A stretch of DNA of 64,000 bases from Sphingopyxis terrae subsp. terrae NBRC 15098 (lineage in GTDB: Bacteria > Pseudomonadota > Alphaproteobacteria > Sphingomonadales > Sphingomonadaceae), in assembly GCF_001598815.1 (NCBI RefSeq), contig NZ_BCZQ01000004.1, positions 62,001 to 126,000 of the forward strand, written 5' to 3'. The translations under genes were made by a program, and so were the position numbers. The notes beneath the pieces were generated by a model that saw only the letters and a program-made list of their open reading frames with translations, did not search any database and was not told where the DNA came from. This document shows, piece after piece, positions 8,395 to 16,039 of the stretch (its first letter is position 1; every line of letters begins with the position of its first letter).

Positions 8395-9177
8395 TTACCG
8401 GGGCGCCATGCGGATCGCGCCGTCGAGGCGGACGGCCTGGCCGTTGAAATAGGTGTTGCGGATCATTTCCATCGCCAGGCTGGCATATTCCTCGGCCTTG
8501 CCGAGCCGCTTGGGGAAGGGGACCGACGCTTCGAGACTTTCCTTGACCTTGGGGTTCATATTGCCGAGCAGCGGGGTGCCGAACACACCGGGCATGATCG
8601 AATTGACCCGGATGCCGAGGTCCATCAGATCGCGCGCCATCGGCAGGACGAGGCCGTTTACCCCGGCCTTGGCCGACCCGTAGATGACCTGACCGATCTG
8701 CGCGTCCTGCGCCGCGACCGAGGCGGTGAAGATGATTGCGCCACGTTCGCCGTCTTCCAGTTCGGGCAATGTCGCCATGCCTTCGGCCGCGATCGATCCG
8801 ATCCGGTAGCTGGCGGTCAATATGCCCGCGACGCCATATTCATAATCGGCGGTCGGGGTCCGGCGAAATTTGCCCGTTTCCTTGTCATAGGCGAGCGTCT
8901 TGCCGCGGCGCGACGTCATCGCGCAGTGGACCGCGATGCGTTCCTGACCATGAGCGGCGCGCGCCTTGGCAAAGCCGTCGAGAACCGACTGTTCGTCGGT
9001 GATATCGACATGGACGAACAGGCCGCCGATCGAATGCGCCACCTCTTCGCCCAGCGCGTCGTTGATATCGAAGATCGCGACCTTCGCACCCGCGGCGGCA
9101 AGGGCTTCGGCGGTTGCGCGGCCAAGACCGGACGCGCCGCCCGTGACAACGGCCGCGGTCGAGGAATCGAGTTTCAT
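8395..9177 (-). CDS. SDR-family 3-hydroxyacyl-CoA dehydrogenase, HSD10 (type II)-like
   Basis: This 260-residue short-chain dehydrogenase carries TGGASGLG at 12-19 for NAD(H) and catalytic S153, Y166 and K170 (IYGSAK). These positions are within two residues of human HSD10. The C-terminus NGQAVRLDGAIRMAPR and the PFPKRLG segment are HSD10 hallmarks. HSD10 oxidises 3-hydroxy-2-methylacyl-CoA and other 3-hydroxyacyl-CoAs, so a role in branched-chain or steroid-like acyl-CoA oxidation is likely. ATG 9177 has AGGAG upstream; the longer open frame to 9339 lies within the preceding gene. The upstream ACAD stops 11 bases before. Confidence 0.88.
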   Translation of the reverse strand: MKLDSSTAAVVTGGASGLGRATAEALAAAGAKVAIFDINDALGEEVAHSIGGLFVHVDITDEQSVLDGFAKARAAHGQERIAVHCAMTSRRGKTLAYDKETGKFRRTPTADYEYGVAGILTASYRIGSIAAEGMATLPELEDGERGAIIFTASVAAQDAQIGQVIYGSAKAGVNGLVLPMARDLMDLGIRVNSIMPGVFGTPLLGNMNPKVKESLEASVPFPKRLGKAEEYASLAMEMIRNTYFNGQAVRLDGAIRMAPR

Positions 9178-9188
9178 GGGGAGGCTCC

Positions 9189-10394
9189 TCAGGCTGGAAT
9201 CTGGTTGAAGGGGACGCCCTTGTCGGGGCGATGGTCTTGCGGCAGGCCGAGGATGCGCTCGGCGATCGTGTTGAGCAGCGTTTCGTCCGATCCGCCGGCG
9301 ATGCGGCCGGTCGGCGCGTTGATCCAGCTCGATGCCCAATCGTCCTTGGGCGAGGCATGCTCGTCGAAGTGGAAGCCGCCGACGCCCTGCAGGTCGATCG
9401 CGAGTTCGGACAGCTTCTGGCGCGAGCGAACCGCAACCAGCTTGTTGAGCGAGCCTTCGGGCCCCGGCGTCATACCCGCCTGCATCATCAATCGTGCGCG
9501 GACATTGATCGAATCGAGTCCCGAACGCATCGCATAGTTGCGGGCGATCTGCTGCCGGATGCGGCCATCCTCGATCGCCGGTCGGCCATTGATCATCAGG
9601 TCTTTCGCCAGATCGACGAACAGGTCGAGGTGCGGGCCGAATCCGGCGCTGTCGGTCGCGACATAGCGTTCGATCATCAGGGTCGCGAGCGCGACCGAGA
9701 AGCCGCCGCCGACCGGAGACATGCGGTGGTCGTCGCTGATCTTCACATCATCGAAGAAGACTTCGTTGACGTGGCTGTCGCCGCCGGCGAGCTTGATCGG
9801 GCGCACGGTGACGCCGGGCGCCTTCATGTCGACCCAGAAATAGGTAAGGCCCTTGTGCTTGGCGACGGTCGGGTCGGTGCGCACGACGATGACGCCATAG
9901 TCGCTATATTGCGCCCAGCTCGTCCAGACTTTCTGGCCGTTAATCTTCCATCCGTTGCCATCGGTTTCGGCGCGCGTGCGCAGGCCGGCAAGATCGGTGC
10001 CGCCCGATGGTTCGGAGAAGAGCTGGCACCAGATTTCTTCGCCCTGCAGCGCCTTGAGCACGCGCTCCTTCACGAAATCGCGGTCAGAGCCGAACTGCAT
10101 CAGCACCGGCACCGGCATGCCGAGCGAGATGCCGAAATAGACGTTCGGGAAGCCGTGCTTCATCTCCTCGGCTTCGAAGGTGATCTTCTCGATATGGCCA
10201 AGGCCCTGTCCGCCGAGGTCGGTAGGCCAGTTGATGCCCGCGAAGCCCGCATCGAATTTCGCCTTTTGATAGCGGCGTCCGAGCGCGAGATCCTCTTCGA
10301 CGCTCAGGCCCTTGCGGGCCGCCTTGCCGAACGTGGGCGCGACGGATTCGCACCAGGCTGCGGCCTTCGCGCGATAGGCTTCGAGATCGCTCAT
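9189..10394 (-). CDS. Acyl-CoA dehydrogenase, large-subunit type of a paired (heteromeric) ACAD
   Basis: This FAD-dependent acyl-CoA dehydrogenase has 401 residues. The FAD/substrate strand CQLFSEPSGGTDLAGLRTRA and the KVWTSWAQYSDYG segment are clear. Its start overlaps the stop of the next ACAD by 4 bases. Adjacent, dissimilar ACAD pairs like this form alpha2beta2 enzymes in actinobacterial and proteobacterial steroid or polycyclic side-chain degradation (the FadE26/27 and FadE28/29 type). I infer such a heteromer here. The C-terminal TGRIAGGSDETLLNTIAERI is the usual cofactor-closing helix. Confidence 0.88.
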   Translation of the reverse strand: MSDLEAYRAKAAAWCESVAPTFGKAARKGLSVEEDLALGRRYQKAKFDAGFAGINWPTDLGGQGLGHIEKITFEAEEMKHGFPNVYFGISLGMPVPVLMQFGSDRDFVKERVLKALQGEEIWCQLFSEPSGGTDLAGLRTRAETDGNGWKINGQKVWTSWAQYSDYGVIVVRTDPTVAKHKGLTYFWVDMKAPGVTVRPIKLAGGDSHVNEVFFDDVKISDDHRMSPVGGGFSVALATLMIERYVATDSAGFGPHLDLFVDLAKDLMINGRPAIEDGRIRQQIARNYAMRSGLDSINVRARLMMQAGMTPGPEGSLNKLVAVRSRQKLSELAIDLQGVGGFHFDEHASPKDDWASSWINAPTGRIAGGSDETLLNTIAERILGLPQDHRPDKGVPFNQIPA

Positions 10395-11485
10395 GCTGCT
10401 TCTCCTGCCAGGCGGTCGACCAATATATCTTCCCAGAACAGGCTGCTTCCCTGTTCAAGCGCCAGCGTGCGGGCGCGGCGCATATGTAGGTGCAGGCCGA
10501 TTTCCCAGGTCACGCCGATGCCGCCGTGGATCTGCACGCAATCGCGCGCCGCGGTGTCATAGGCTTCGGTCGCCGAAAGCCGCGCCGCGGCGGCCGCCGT
10601 CACGAAGTCGCTCTGCCCCTCGCGCGAGGCCGCGTGGATGCAATTGGCGCGCGCGAGTTCGACGAGGCCGTAGAGTTCGGCGATGCGGTGCTTGATCGAC
10701 TGGAAGGCGCCGATCGGTTGCCCGAACGCCTTGCGCGTGACGGCATAGTCGCGCGCGATTTCCATCAGCGCCTCGGCTCCGCCCGTCTGTTCGTGCGCGG
10801 TGATGACGGCCTGCAATGCCAGAATGTGCAGCGCCGCCGCGCGCGCGGCGCTTCCGCTGACGAGCGTCTCGGCGGGCGTATCGGCAAAATGCAGGTCGGC
10901 GAGGCAGCGGCTGTTGTCGAAGCTGTCGATCGCCGTCTTTTCGACCTTGGCAAGATCGACCAACGCGAGGACCGGCATACCCGGGCCATTGGCGAAGACA
11001 ATGGCGACGTCGGCATGTAATGCGCCCGAAACGCCGTCCTTCACCCCATCGAGGCGATCATTGGTCAGCGTGACTTTGGGATGGGCGGGCAGGGCGTCAG
11101 GCCCCGATGCAATCGCGACCGCCCCGATGACGTCACCGCTTGCCAGTCCAGGTAGCCAGCGCTGTTTCTGATCATCGCTGCCGTATAGCTCGATCGCTTT
11201 TGCCGCACCGAAATTCGAGGTCAGAAAGGGTGCGCCGCTGAGCGTGCGGCCCGCCTGGTGCGCGATCAGGCCGAGTTCGACTAGGCCGAGCGCAAGGCCG
11301 CCATGGGCTTCCGGCAAGGCCAGCGCGGTCCAGCCTTGTTCTTTCGCGGTGGCCCAGAAGGCTTCGTGATAGCGCCCGCTTGTCTGGAGCAGCGGGAGCA
11401 GATCGTCCTTGTGCACGCGCGCTTCCAATATGCGGCGCGATTCGGTGGCGATCGCCTGTTGTCCTTCGTCGTGCAAAATCGACAT
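10391..11485 (-). CDS. Acyl-CoA dehydrogenase, small-subunit type partner
   Basis: This 364-residue divergent acyl-CoA dehydrogenase is the likely partner of the downstream 401-residue one. It keeps the C-terminal half motifs RKAFGQPIGAFQSIKHRIAE and IHGGIGVTWE, but its N-terminal substrate region is weakly conserved, as in the beta-type subunits of heteromeric ACADs. I place the start at ATG 11485; AGAGGA precedes it. A start at the tandem ATGs just before 11525 would add a short unconserved tail. A LiuR-like operator lies 45 bases upstream, so this gene begins a regulated transcript. Confidence 0.85.
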   Translation of the reverse strand: MSILHDEGQQAIATESRRILEARVHKDDLLPLLQTSGRYHEAFWATAKEQGWTALALPEAHGGLALGLVELGLIAHQAGRTLSGAPFLTSNFGAAKAIELYGSDDQKQRWLPGLASGDVIGAVAIASGPDALPAHPKVTLTNDRLDGVKDGVSGALHADVAIVFANGPGMPVLALVDLAKVEKTAIDSFDNSRCLADLHFADTPAETLVSGSAARAAALHILALQAVITAHEQTGGAEALMEIARDYAVTRKAFGQPIGAFQSIKHRIAELYGLVELARANCIHAASREGQSDFVTAAAAARLSATEAYDTAARDCVQIHGGIGVTWEIGLHLHMRRARTLALEQGSSLFWEDILVDRLAGEAA

Positions 11486-11529
11486 CGGTCCGAGTCCTCT
11501 ACCCTTTATGTTTTCACCCATCATCCGGA

Positions 11530-11548
11530 CGTTAACGTAAACGTCAAG
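11530..11548 (-). promoter_or_regulatory. LiuR-like MerR operator site A
   Basis: On the minus strand this reads CTTGACGTTTACGTTAACG, an imperfect palindrome built on ACGT half-sites. It matches site B (12832) and site C (29866) at most positions. It lies upstream of the paired ACAD genes and downstream of the ACAD at 11604-12788, so it probably drives the 11.5 kb to 4.1 kb transcript. Confidence 0.7.
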
Positions 11549-11603
11549 TCGTTTTGACGCTACGGCTGGAGGATCGGGCGGCAAAGCGCAACTGACAGGG
11601 GCA

Positions 11604-12788
11604 TCAGGTGCGTCCGGCCTTCCAGTCGCGGCGGATCTTCTTGGCAAGGCTCCATTTGTGAACCTCGGTCGGACCGTCGTAGATGCGGAAGGCGCGCACC
11701 TCGCGGAACACCTGTTCGACGATCGTGCGATCGGTGACGCCGGTCCCGCCCATCACCTGAACGCAGCGGTCGGCGATCCGCATCAGCGCTTCGGAGACCG
11801 CAACCTTTGCCATCGAGCTTTCGACCGTGCCGAGCGACCCGGTGTCGAGAACGCCGGCGCACCAGTCGATCATCAGTTCGGCCTGCTTCAGATCGATCAT
11901 ATTCTCGGCGAGCATGAAGCCGACGCCTTCATGCTCGATCAGCGGCTTGCCAAAGGCTTCACGCCGGTTGGCATAGTCAGTCGCGATTTCGTGCGCGCGA
12001 ATGCAGCAGCCGAGCCAACGCATGCAGTGTGACAGCCGGGCGGGGGACAGGCGGACCTGCGCGTAGCGAAAGCCTTCGCCCGCCTGTCCCAGCATCTGAT
12101 CGGCAGGGATACGCAGATTGTCGATGGTCAGCGTCGCGTGCCCGCCGGGCATCGAACTGTCGATCGTGTTCGGAATCTCGTCGATGCGGATCGCCGGATC
12201 GGGCAGGTCGACGAGGAACATGCATGCGCCTTCTTCGGCCTTCGCCATGACGATGCCGACGCGCGCGCCCTCCGCGCCGGTGATGAAGGTCTTGCGGCCG
12301 TTCACGACCCAATGATTGCCGTCGGGGCGGCAGGTCGTTTTCATCATCGACGGATCGGACCCCGCACCGCCTTCTTCGGCGGGTTCGGTCATGAAAAAGG
12401 CCGATCGGACGCGGCCCTCGACCATCGGCTTGAGGAACCGTTCCTTGAGCTCGGGGCTGCCTTCCTTGCCGAGCAGATACATATTGCCTTCGTCGGGCGC
12501 CATCGTGTTGCAGGCGAGCGGACCGAGCGGCGACAGCCCTGACTTGATGAGGACGACCGCCGTCTCGCGCTGATTGAGGTGGCTGCCATCGGACAGGATG
12601 TGCGGCGTCAGCACGCCCGCGGCCCGCGCATGCTCGCGCATTTCCATCACCAGCTCGTCGGTCGGTGCGCCATGATGGTCGCGGCGCGGGTCTTTCTCAT
12701 AAGGGACCACCGTCTCGCGGACGAAGGCCTCGACCTTGGCTGCGATCGCCAGCGCCCGATCCGATATGCCTTGGTGCGTCGCCGCCAT
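11604..12788 (-). CDS. Acyl-CoA dehydrogenase, ACAD10/ACAD11-like
   Basis: The protein has 394 residues. The C-terminal motif IYDGPTEVHKWSLAKKI and the FFMTEPAEEGGAGSDPSMM strand resemble the ACAD domain of ACAD10/ACAD11-type enzymes, which act on long-chain, branched or 4-hydroxy acyl-CoAs. MGGTGVTDRTIVEQVFREVR carries the usual FAD-binding and structural residues. It is divergent from the nitronate monooxygenase gene, with a shared operator in the 121-base gap. It is the first gene of the minus-strand lipid block, with a second operator immediately after it, so it may be transcribed separately from the ACAD pair. Confidence 0.88.
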   Translation of the reverse strand: MAATHQGISDRALAIAAKVEAFVRETVVPYEKDPRRDHHGAPTDELVMEMREHARAAGVLTPHILSDGSHLNQRETAVVLIKSGLSPLGPLACNTMAPDEGNMYLLGKEGSPELKERFLKPMVEGRVRSAFFMTEPAEEGGAGSDPSMMKTTCRPDGNHWVVNGRKTFITGAEGARVGIVMAKAEEGACMFLVDLPDPAIRIDEIPNTIDSSMPGGHATLTIDNLRIPADQMLGQAGEGFRYAQVRLSPARLSHCMRWLGCCIRAHEIATDYANRREAFGKPLIEHEGVGFMLAENMIDLKQAELMIDWCAGVLDTGSLGTVESSMAKVAVSEALMRIADRCVQVMGGTGVTDRTIVEQVFREVRAFRIYDGPTEVHKWSLAKKIRRDWKAGRT

Positions 12789-12831
12789 TCCGATTCCCTT
12801 CGCTGTCTAACTATATCGTCTCTCAACCCGA

Positions 12832-12850
12832 CGTTGACGTAAGCGTCAAG
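12832..12850. promoter_or_regulatory. LiuR-like MerR operator site B, between divergent genes
   Basis: The plus strand reads CGTTGACGTAAGCGTCAAG, the reverse complement of CTTGACGCTTACGTCAACG. This is the same 19-bp pattern as sites A and C. It sits midway between the start codons of the ACAD (12788, minus) and the nitronate monooxygenase (12910, plus), so one regulator dimer could control both. No convincing -10 box at canonical spacing was found for either direction. Confidence 0.7.
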
Positions 12851-12909
12851 TTAATTCAAGGGAGAAGCAACGGTGCCGTAACGGCAGAGACAGAAGGGAA
12901 GGATGGACC

Positions 12910-13890
12910 ATGGCTTTCAAGACGCGCATCACCGAAATGCTGGGTATCGAGCATCCGATCGTGCAGGGCGGCATGCAGAGCGTCGGCTATGCCGAACTGG
13001 CGAGCGCTGTGTCGAACGCCGGCGGCCTCGGCATCATCACCGCGCTGACCCAGCCAAGCCCTGACGCTCTGCGCGACGAAATCGAACGCTGCCGGTCGAT
13101 GACCGACAAGCCCTTCGGCGTGAACATGACGGTCTTTCCGACCATCAACGCGCCCGATTACAAGGCCTATGCGCAGGCGATCATCGACGGCGGCGTCAAG
13201 ATCGTCGAAACGGCGGGCACCCAGGCGGTGCGCGAGATTTGGGAAATGCTCAAGCCCCATGGCGTTACCATCCTCCACAAATGCACCGCCGTGCGTCATG
13301 CGCTGTCGGCCGAAAAGGCGGGCTGCGACATCATTTCGATCGACGGCTTCGAATGTGCGGGCCATCCCGGCGAAGACGATATTCCGGGGCTGATCCTGAT
13401 CCCGGCGGCAGCCGACAAGGTGAAGATTCCAATGCTGGCCTCGGGCGGCTTCGGCGACGGACGCGGGCTGGTCGCAGCGCTATCGCTCGGTGCCGAAGGC
13501 ATCAACATGGGGACGCGCTTCTGCGCGACCAAGGAAGCGCCGATCCACGACAATGTGAAGCAGGCCTATGTCGATAATGACGAGCGCGGCAGCTTCCTGA
13601 TCTTCCGCAGCCTCAAGAACACCGCGCGCGTCGGCAAGAGCGCAGTGTCGGAGGAGGTGGTGCGCCGCCTTGCGCAGCCCGATGCGACCTTTGCCGACGT
13701 CGCCGAACTGGTCAACGGCAAGGCCGGCCGCGAACTCCTCGAAACGGGAGATCTGACGAAGGGTGTGTTCTGGGCCGGGATGGTCCAGGGCCTTATCCAT
13801 GATATTCCGAGCTGCCAGGAATTGATCGACCGCATCATAGCCGAGGCGGAGGCTGTCCTCGATCAGCGACTGACCGGGTTTCGCGCCTGA
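12910..13890 (+). CDS. Nitronate monooxygenase / NPD-family FMN oxidoreductase
   Basis: This 326-residue TIM-barrel flavoprotein opens with LGIEHPIVQGGMQSVGYAEL and has the NAGGLGIIT, FGVNMTVFP, FECAGHPGEDD and LASGGFGDGRG blocks that bind FMN in 2-nitropropane dioxygenase-like proteins. Many members found in acyl-CoA degradation loci are not known to act on nitronates and may be enoyl-CoA or quinone oxidoreductases. Its shared operator with an ACAD supports a lipid role. GGAAGG precedes ATG 12910. Full length, no anomalies. Confidence 0.85.
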   Translation: MAFKTRITEMLGIEHPIVQGGMQSVGYAELASAVSNAGGLGIITALTQPSPDALRDEIERCRSMTDKPFGVNMTVFPTINAPDYKAYAQAIIDGGVKIVETAGTQAVREIWEMLKPHGVTILHKCTAVRHALSAEKAGCDIISIDGFECAGHPGEDDIPGLILIPAAADKVKIPMLASGGFGDGRGLVAALSLGAEGINMGTRFCATKEAPIHDNVKQAYVDNDERGSFLIFRSLKNTARVGKSAVSEEVVRRLAQPDATFADVAELVNGKAGRELLETGDLTKGVFWAGMVQGLIHDIPSCQELIDRIIAEAEAVLDQRLTGFRA

Positions 13891-13909
13891 ACGGCCTTCC
13901 CAAAGAAAT

Positions 13910-14008
13910 GCCCCGCCGGTGGGACGCCGGCAGGGCAGTTGGGGGAGGTGATCTGGGTGGCAACTGGTGCAGGGTTGCCATGAACGCAGGTTCGATCACC
14001 GGAACCTG
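13910..14008 (+). terminator. Cluster of three hairpins after the nitronate monooxygenase gene
   Basis: Three stem-loops follow each other. The first is GCCCCGCCGG (13910-13919) with CCGGCAGGGC (13927-13936), one mismatch. The second is TGGCAAC (13958-13964) with GTTGCCA (13974-13980), and the third is CAGGTTC (13987-13993) with GAACCTG (14002-14008). None has a T-tract, so termination would not be canonical. They lie upstream of the promoter of the next gene and so belong to the 3' end of the preceding transcript. Confidence 0.45.
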
Positions 14009-14043
14009 CCATCCGCTTTTGGCAATGGTGCGGTTCCCCCACT

Positions 14044-14073
14044 TTGACTTGCATCAACAAGCGAAAATAATCA
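14044..14073 (+). promoter_or_regulatory. Putative sigma-70-type promoter for the hydrolase-flavin reductase fusion
   Basis: TTGACT (14044-14049) and TAATCA (14068-14073) are separated by 18 bases in an unusually AT-rich stretch of this GC-rich window. The fusion gene starts at 14123, about 45 bases downstream of the expected transcription start. Confidence 0.45.
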
Positions 14074-14122
14074 TGCCCGATCGGTCGCCGCCGCGGCACC
14101 GGACGAAAGAGATTTTCACGGC

Positions 14123-15349
14123 ATGAGCATCGTTCATTATCAGGGCTTCGCGGGAATCCGCCTCGAAGCCGACGTCATCGGATCGGATAATGACCCGGCG
14201 GTGCTGCTGCTTCACGGTGCCGGTCAGACGCGCGCGATCTGGTCGAATGTCGCCGACGCGCTCGAACAGGCCGGCCGCCGCGTTATCAGCCTAGACCTTC
14301 GGGGTCATGGCGGTAGCGAGTGGCCCGAGGATGGGCGCTATGATTTCGATGCGTTGGTCGGCGATCTGCGCGCGGTGCTGGCGCAGCTCGGCACGCGGCC
14401 GGTCGTTGTCGCCTCGACCCTGGGCGGATGGATCGCCGCTGCCGCGCTCGAACGCGACGCGGCGGTGCTCGCCTCGGGGCTGGTGCTCGTCGACCTGCCG
14501 GTCAGTGACGATGTAACGATGGCGCGGCGCATCGGTGACCGCCTGCGCGAAGCGGCCAACCGCGCGCCTGGTCAGGCGGCATGGGACGCCCGGCTGTTCG
14601 AAGCCTTCGACGCCGCTACCGTGACCGAGCGGCTTTCCGGGATCGCCCCCAATATAGCCTTGCCGACGCTCTATGTCCGCGGCGCGATGAGCGAACTCGT
14701 CTCGCGCGCCTCGGCGGCGGGGTTCGTCGGCCAGCTCCCCGATGGCGAACTGGTCGAGGTGGAGGACGCCGCGCTGGTCGTCACCGAAGACCGGATCGAT
14801 GCGCTTGGCGCGCATCTGATCGACTTTCTCGAGCGCCGCGCGCCGCGCGGCTGGCCCGAATATCGCGCTGGGTCCGATGCGCGGACCTTTCGCGACGCAC
14901 TCGGCTGTTTCGCGACCGGCGTTACCGTCGTCACAGCGATCGATGCGGCGGGCCAGCCGATCGGCCTCACCGCCAACAGCTTCACTTCGGTATCGCTCGA
15001 CCCGCCGCTCCTCCTCGTTTGCATCGCCAACAACGCCGGCAGCGCGGGGGTGCTGCGCGAAGCGGAGCATTTCGCGGTCAATGTGCTCCAGATCGGCCAG
15101 CAGCCGACGTCGAATCGCTTTGCGGGCAAGGGCGAGGACCGCTTCGCGGCAACCGGGTGGGAGATCGGCGAGTTCGGCACGCCGGTGCTGTCGGGATCGC
15201 TCAGCAGTTTCGAATGCGCGCGCGAGGCAGTGCATCCGGGCGGCGATCATTTCATTCTTGTCGGCCGCGTCCTGAAAGCAATCTTCGAACCGCGCCGCGA
15301 TCCCTTGCTCTACTTCCGCGGCAAATATCGCAAGCTGCACTTCGCCTGA
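14123..15349 (+). CDS. Fusion protein: catalytically degenerate alpha/beta-hydrolase domain plus flavin reductase domain
   Basis: The protein has 408 residues. Residues 1-240 form an alpha/beta-hydrolase fold (LLLHGAGQTRAIW oxyanion block, LDLRGHGGSEWP). The nucleophile elbow, normally G-x-S-x-G-G, reads A-S-T-L-G-G with Thr99. The acid position (normally LSD) is MSE with Glu191, and the usual GH near the C-terminus is AL with Leu218, so no intact catalytic triad remains. Residues 254-408 form a DIM6/NTAB-type flavin reductase (FATGVTVVTA, TANSFTSVSLDPPL, FAVNVL, GGDHFILVGRV) that reduces FMN or FAD for a partner monooxygenase. A single continuous frame supports a genuine fusion. No oxygenase partner lies adjacent. 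Confidence 0.85.
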   Translation: MSIVHYQGFAGIRLEADVIGSDNDPAVLLLHGAGQTRAIWSNVADALEQAGRRVISLDLRGHGGSEWPEDGRYDFDALVGDLRAVLAQLGTRPVVVASTLGGWIAAAALERDAAVLASGLVLVDLPVSDDVTMARRIGDRLREAANRAPGQAAWDARLFEAFDAATVTERLSGIAPNIALPTLYVRGAMSELVSRASAAGFVGQLPDGELVEVEDAALVVTEDRIDALGAHLIDFLERRAPRGWPEYRAGSDARTFRDALGCFATGVTVVTAIDAAGQPIGLTANSFTSVSLDPPLLLVCIANNAGSAGVLREAEHFAVNVLQIGQQPTSNRFAGKGEDRFAATGWEIGEFGTPVLSGSLSSFECAREAVHPGGDHFILVGRVLKAIFEPRRDPLLYFRGKYRKLHFA

Positions 15350-15374
15350 GGTAAGGCGCCAATTCCGGCGGTTA

Positions 15375-15450
15375 TGGTGAGCCCTGCTGGGTTCGAACCA
15401 GCGACCTACTGATTAAAAGTCAGTTGCTCTACCGACTGAGCTAAGGGCCC
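15375..15450 (-). tRNA. tRNA-Lys (anticodon TTT), CCA encoded
   Basis: On the minus strand the gene begins GGGCCCTTAGCTCAG, has an anticodon arm ACTGA-CTTTTAA-TCAGT giving anticodon TTT, a GGTTCGAACCC T-arm, and ends with a 3' CCA encoded in the DNA. The 7-bp acceptor stem pairs fully with one G-T. The D-arm and discriminator A are normal. Confidence 0.96.
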
Positions 15451-15494
15451 ATCGCGGACCGCGCGGGGGCGGTGTGCGAAAGCGAGCCGTCGCC

Positions 15495-16022
15495 CTAGTG
15501 CGCCGAAGCGCCGTGGTCAACCGGCTTTGCCCGCGAAAGACGCGCGGCGAGTTGGCGGACGCTTTGGCCGCTGAGTGGATGGCGCCAGGCGGGTGCGATC
15601 ATGCGGAGCGGGCCGAGCACGAAATCGCGCACGGTCATTGCCGCATGCGGCACGGTGAGCGCCGCATCGCTCCATGCGCCCTCCGACCACAGCAATATGT
15701 CGAGGTCGAGCGTGCGTGCGCCCCAGCGCCGGCCCCGCCGCCGTCCGAAAGCAGCTTCGATGGCTTTCAGTCGGCCCAGCATTTCGGGCGGGCTGAGCGG
15801 CGAGGCGACGAGCGCGACCGCGTTGGCGTAGCGGCGACGCGATGGACCGAGCGGCGCGCTGGCGACGATCGGGCTCGCATCGACGGGTTCGATATCGTCG
15901 CTTTCGAGCGCAGCCAGCGCGGCGTGCAACACGCGCCGCGGATCGCCGAAGCGGACGTGGCGGCGGTTCGAACCAAGGCCGATGGCATAGAGGGGCAGGG
16001 GCGTTGCGCTGGTCATGCCCAT
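15495..16022 (-). CDS. folK: 2-amino-4-hydroxy-6-hydroxymethyldihydropteridine diphosphokinase
   Basis: HPPK transfers diphosphate from ATP to 6-hydroxymethyl-7,8-dihydropterin, the step before dihydropteroate synthase in folate synthesis. The 175-residue protein has the N-terminal YAIGLGSN strand and the signature FGRRRGRRWGARTLDLDILL with the Mg-binding DLD. Start is ATG 16022 or ATG 16016. It is divergent from the uracil-DNA glycosylase gene with only 17 bases between start codons. No other folate gene is present in the window. Confidence 0.93.
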   Translation of the reverse strand: MGMTSATPLPLYAIGLGSNRRHVRFGDPRRVLHAALAALESDDIEPVDASPIVASAPLGPSRRRYANAVALVASPLSPPEMLGRLKAIEAAFGRRRGRRWGARTLDLDILLWSEGAWSDAALTVPHAAMTVRDFVLGPLRMIAPAWRHPLSGQSVRQLAARLSRAKPVDHGASAH

Positions 16023-16039
16023 GCGCCTATCGCAGCGGG

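Noticed and set aside
13910-14122. Structured leader or riboswitch before the hydrolase-flavin reductase fusion (FMN type considered)
   Set aside because: The three hairpins lie upstream of the probable promoter at 14044-14073, so they are not in the leader RNA. No conserved RFN sequence is present.
15375-15450. Genomic island at tRNA-Lys
   Set aside because: No integrase, no direct repeat of the tRNA 3' end and no foreign-looking cargo; flanking genes are housekeeping.
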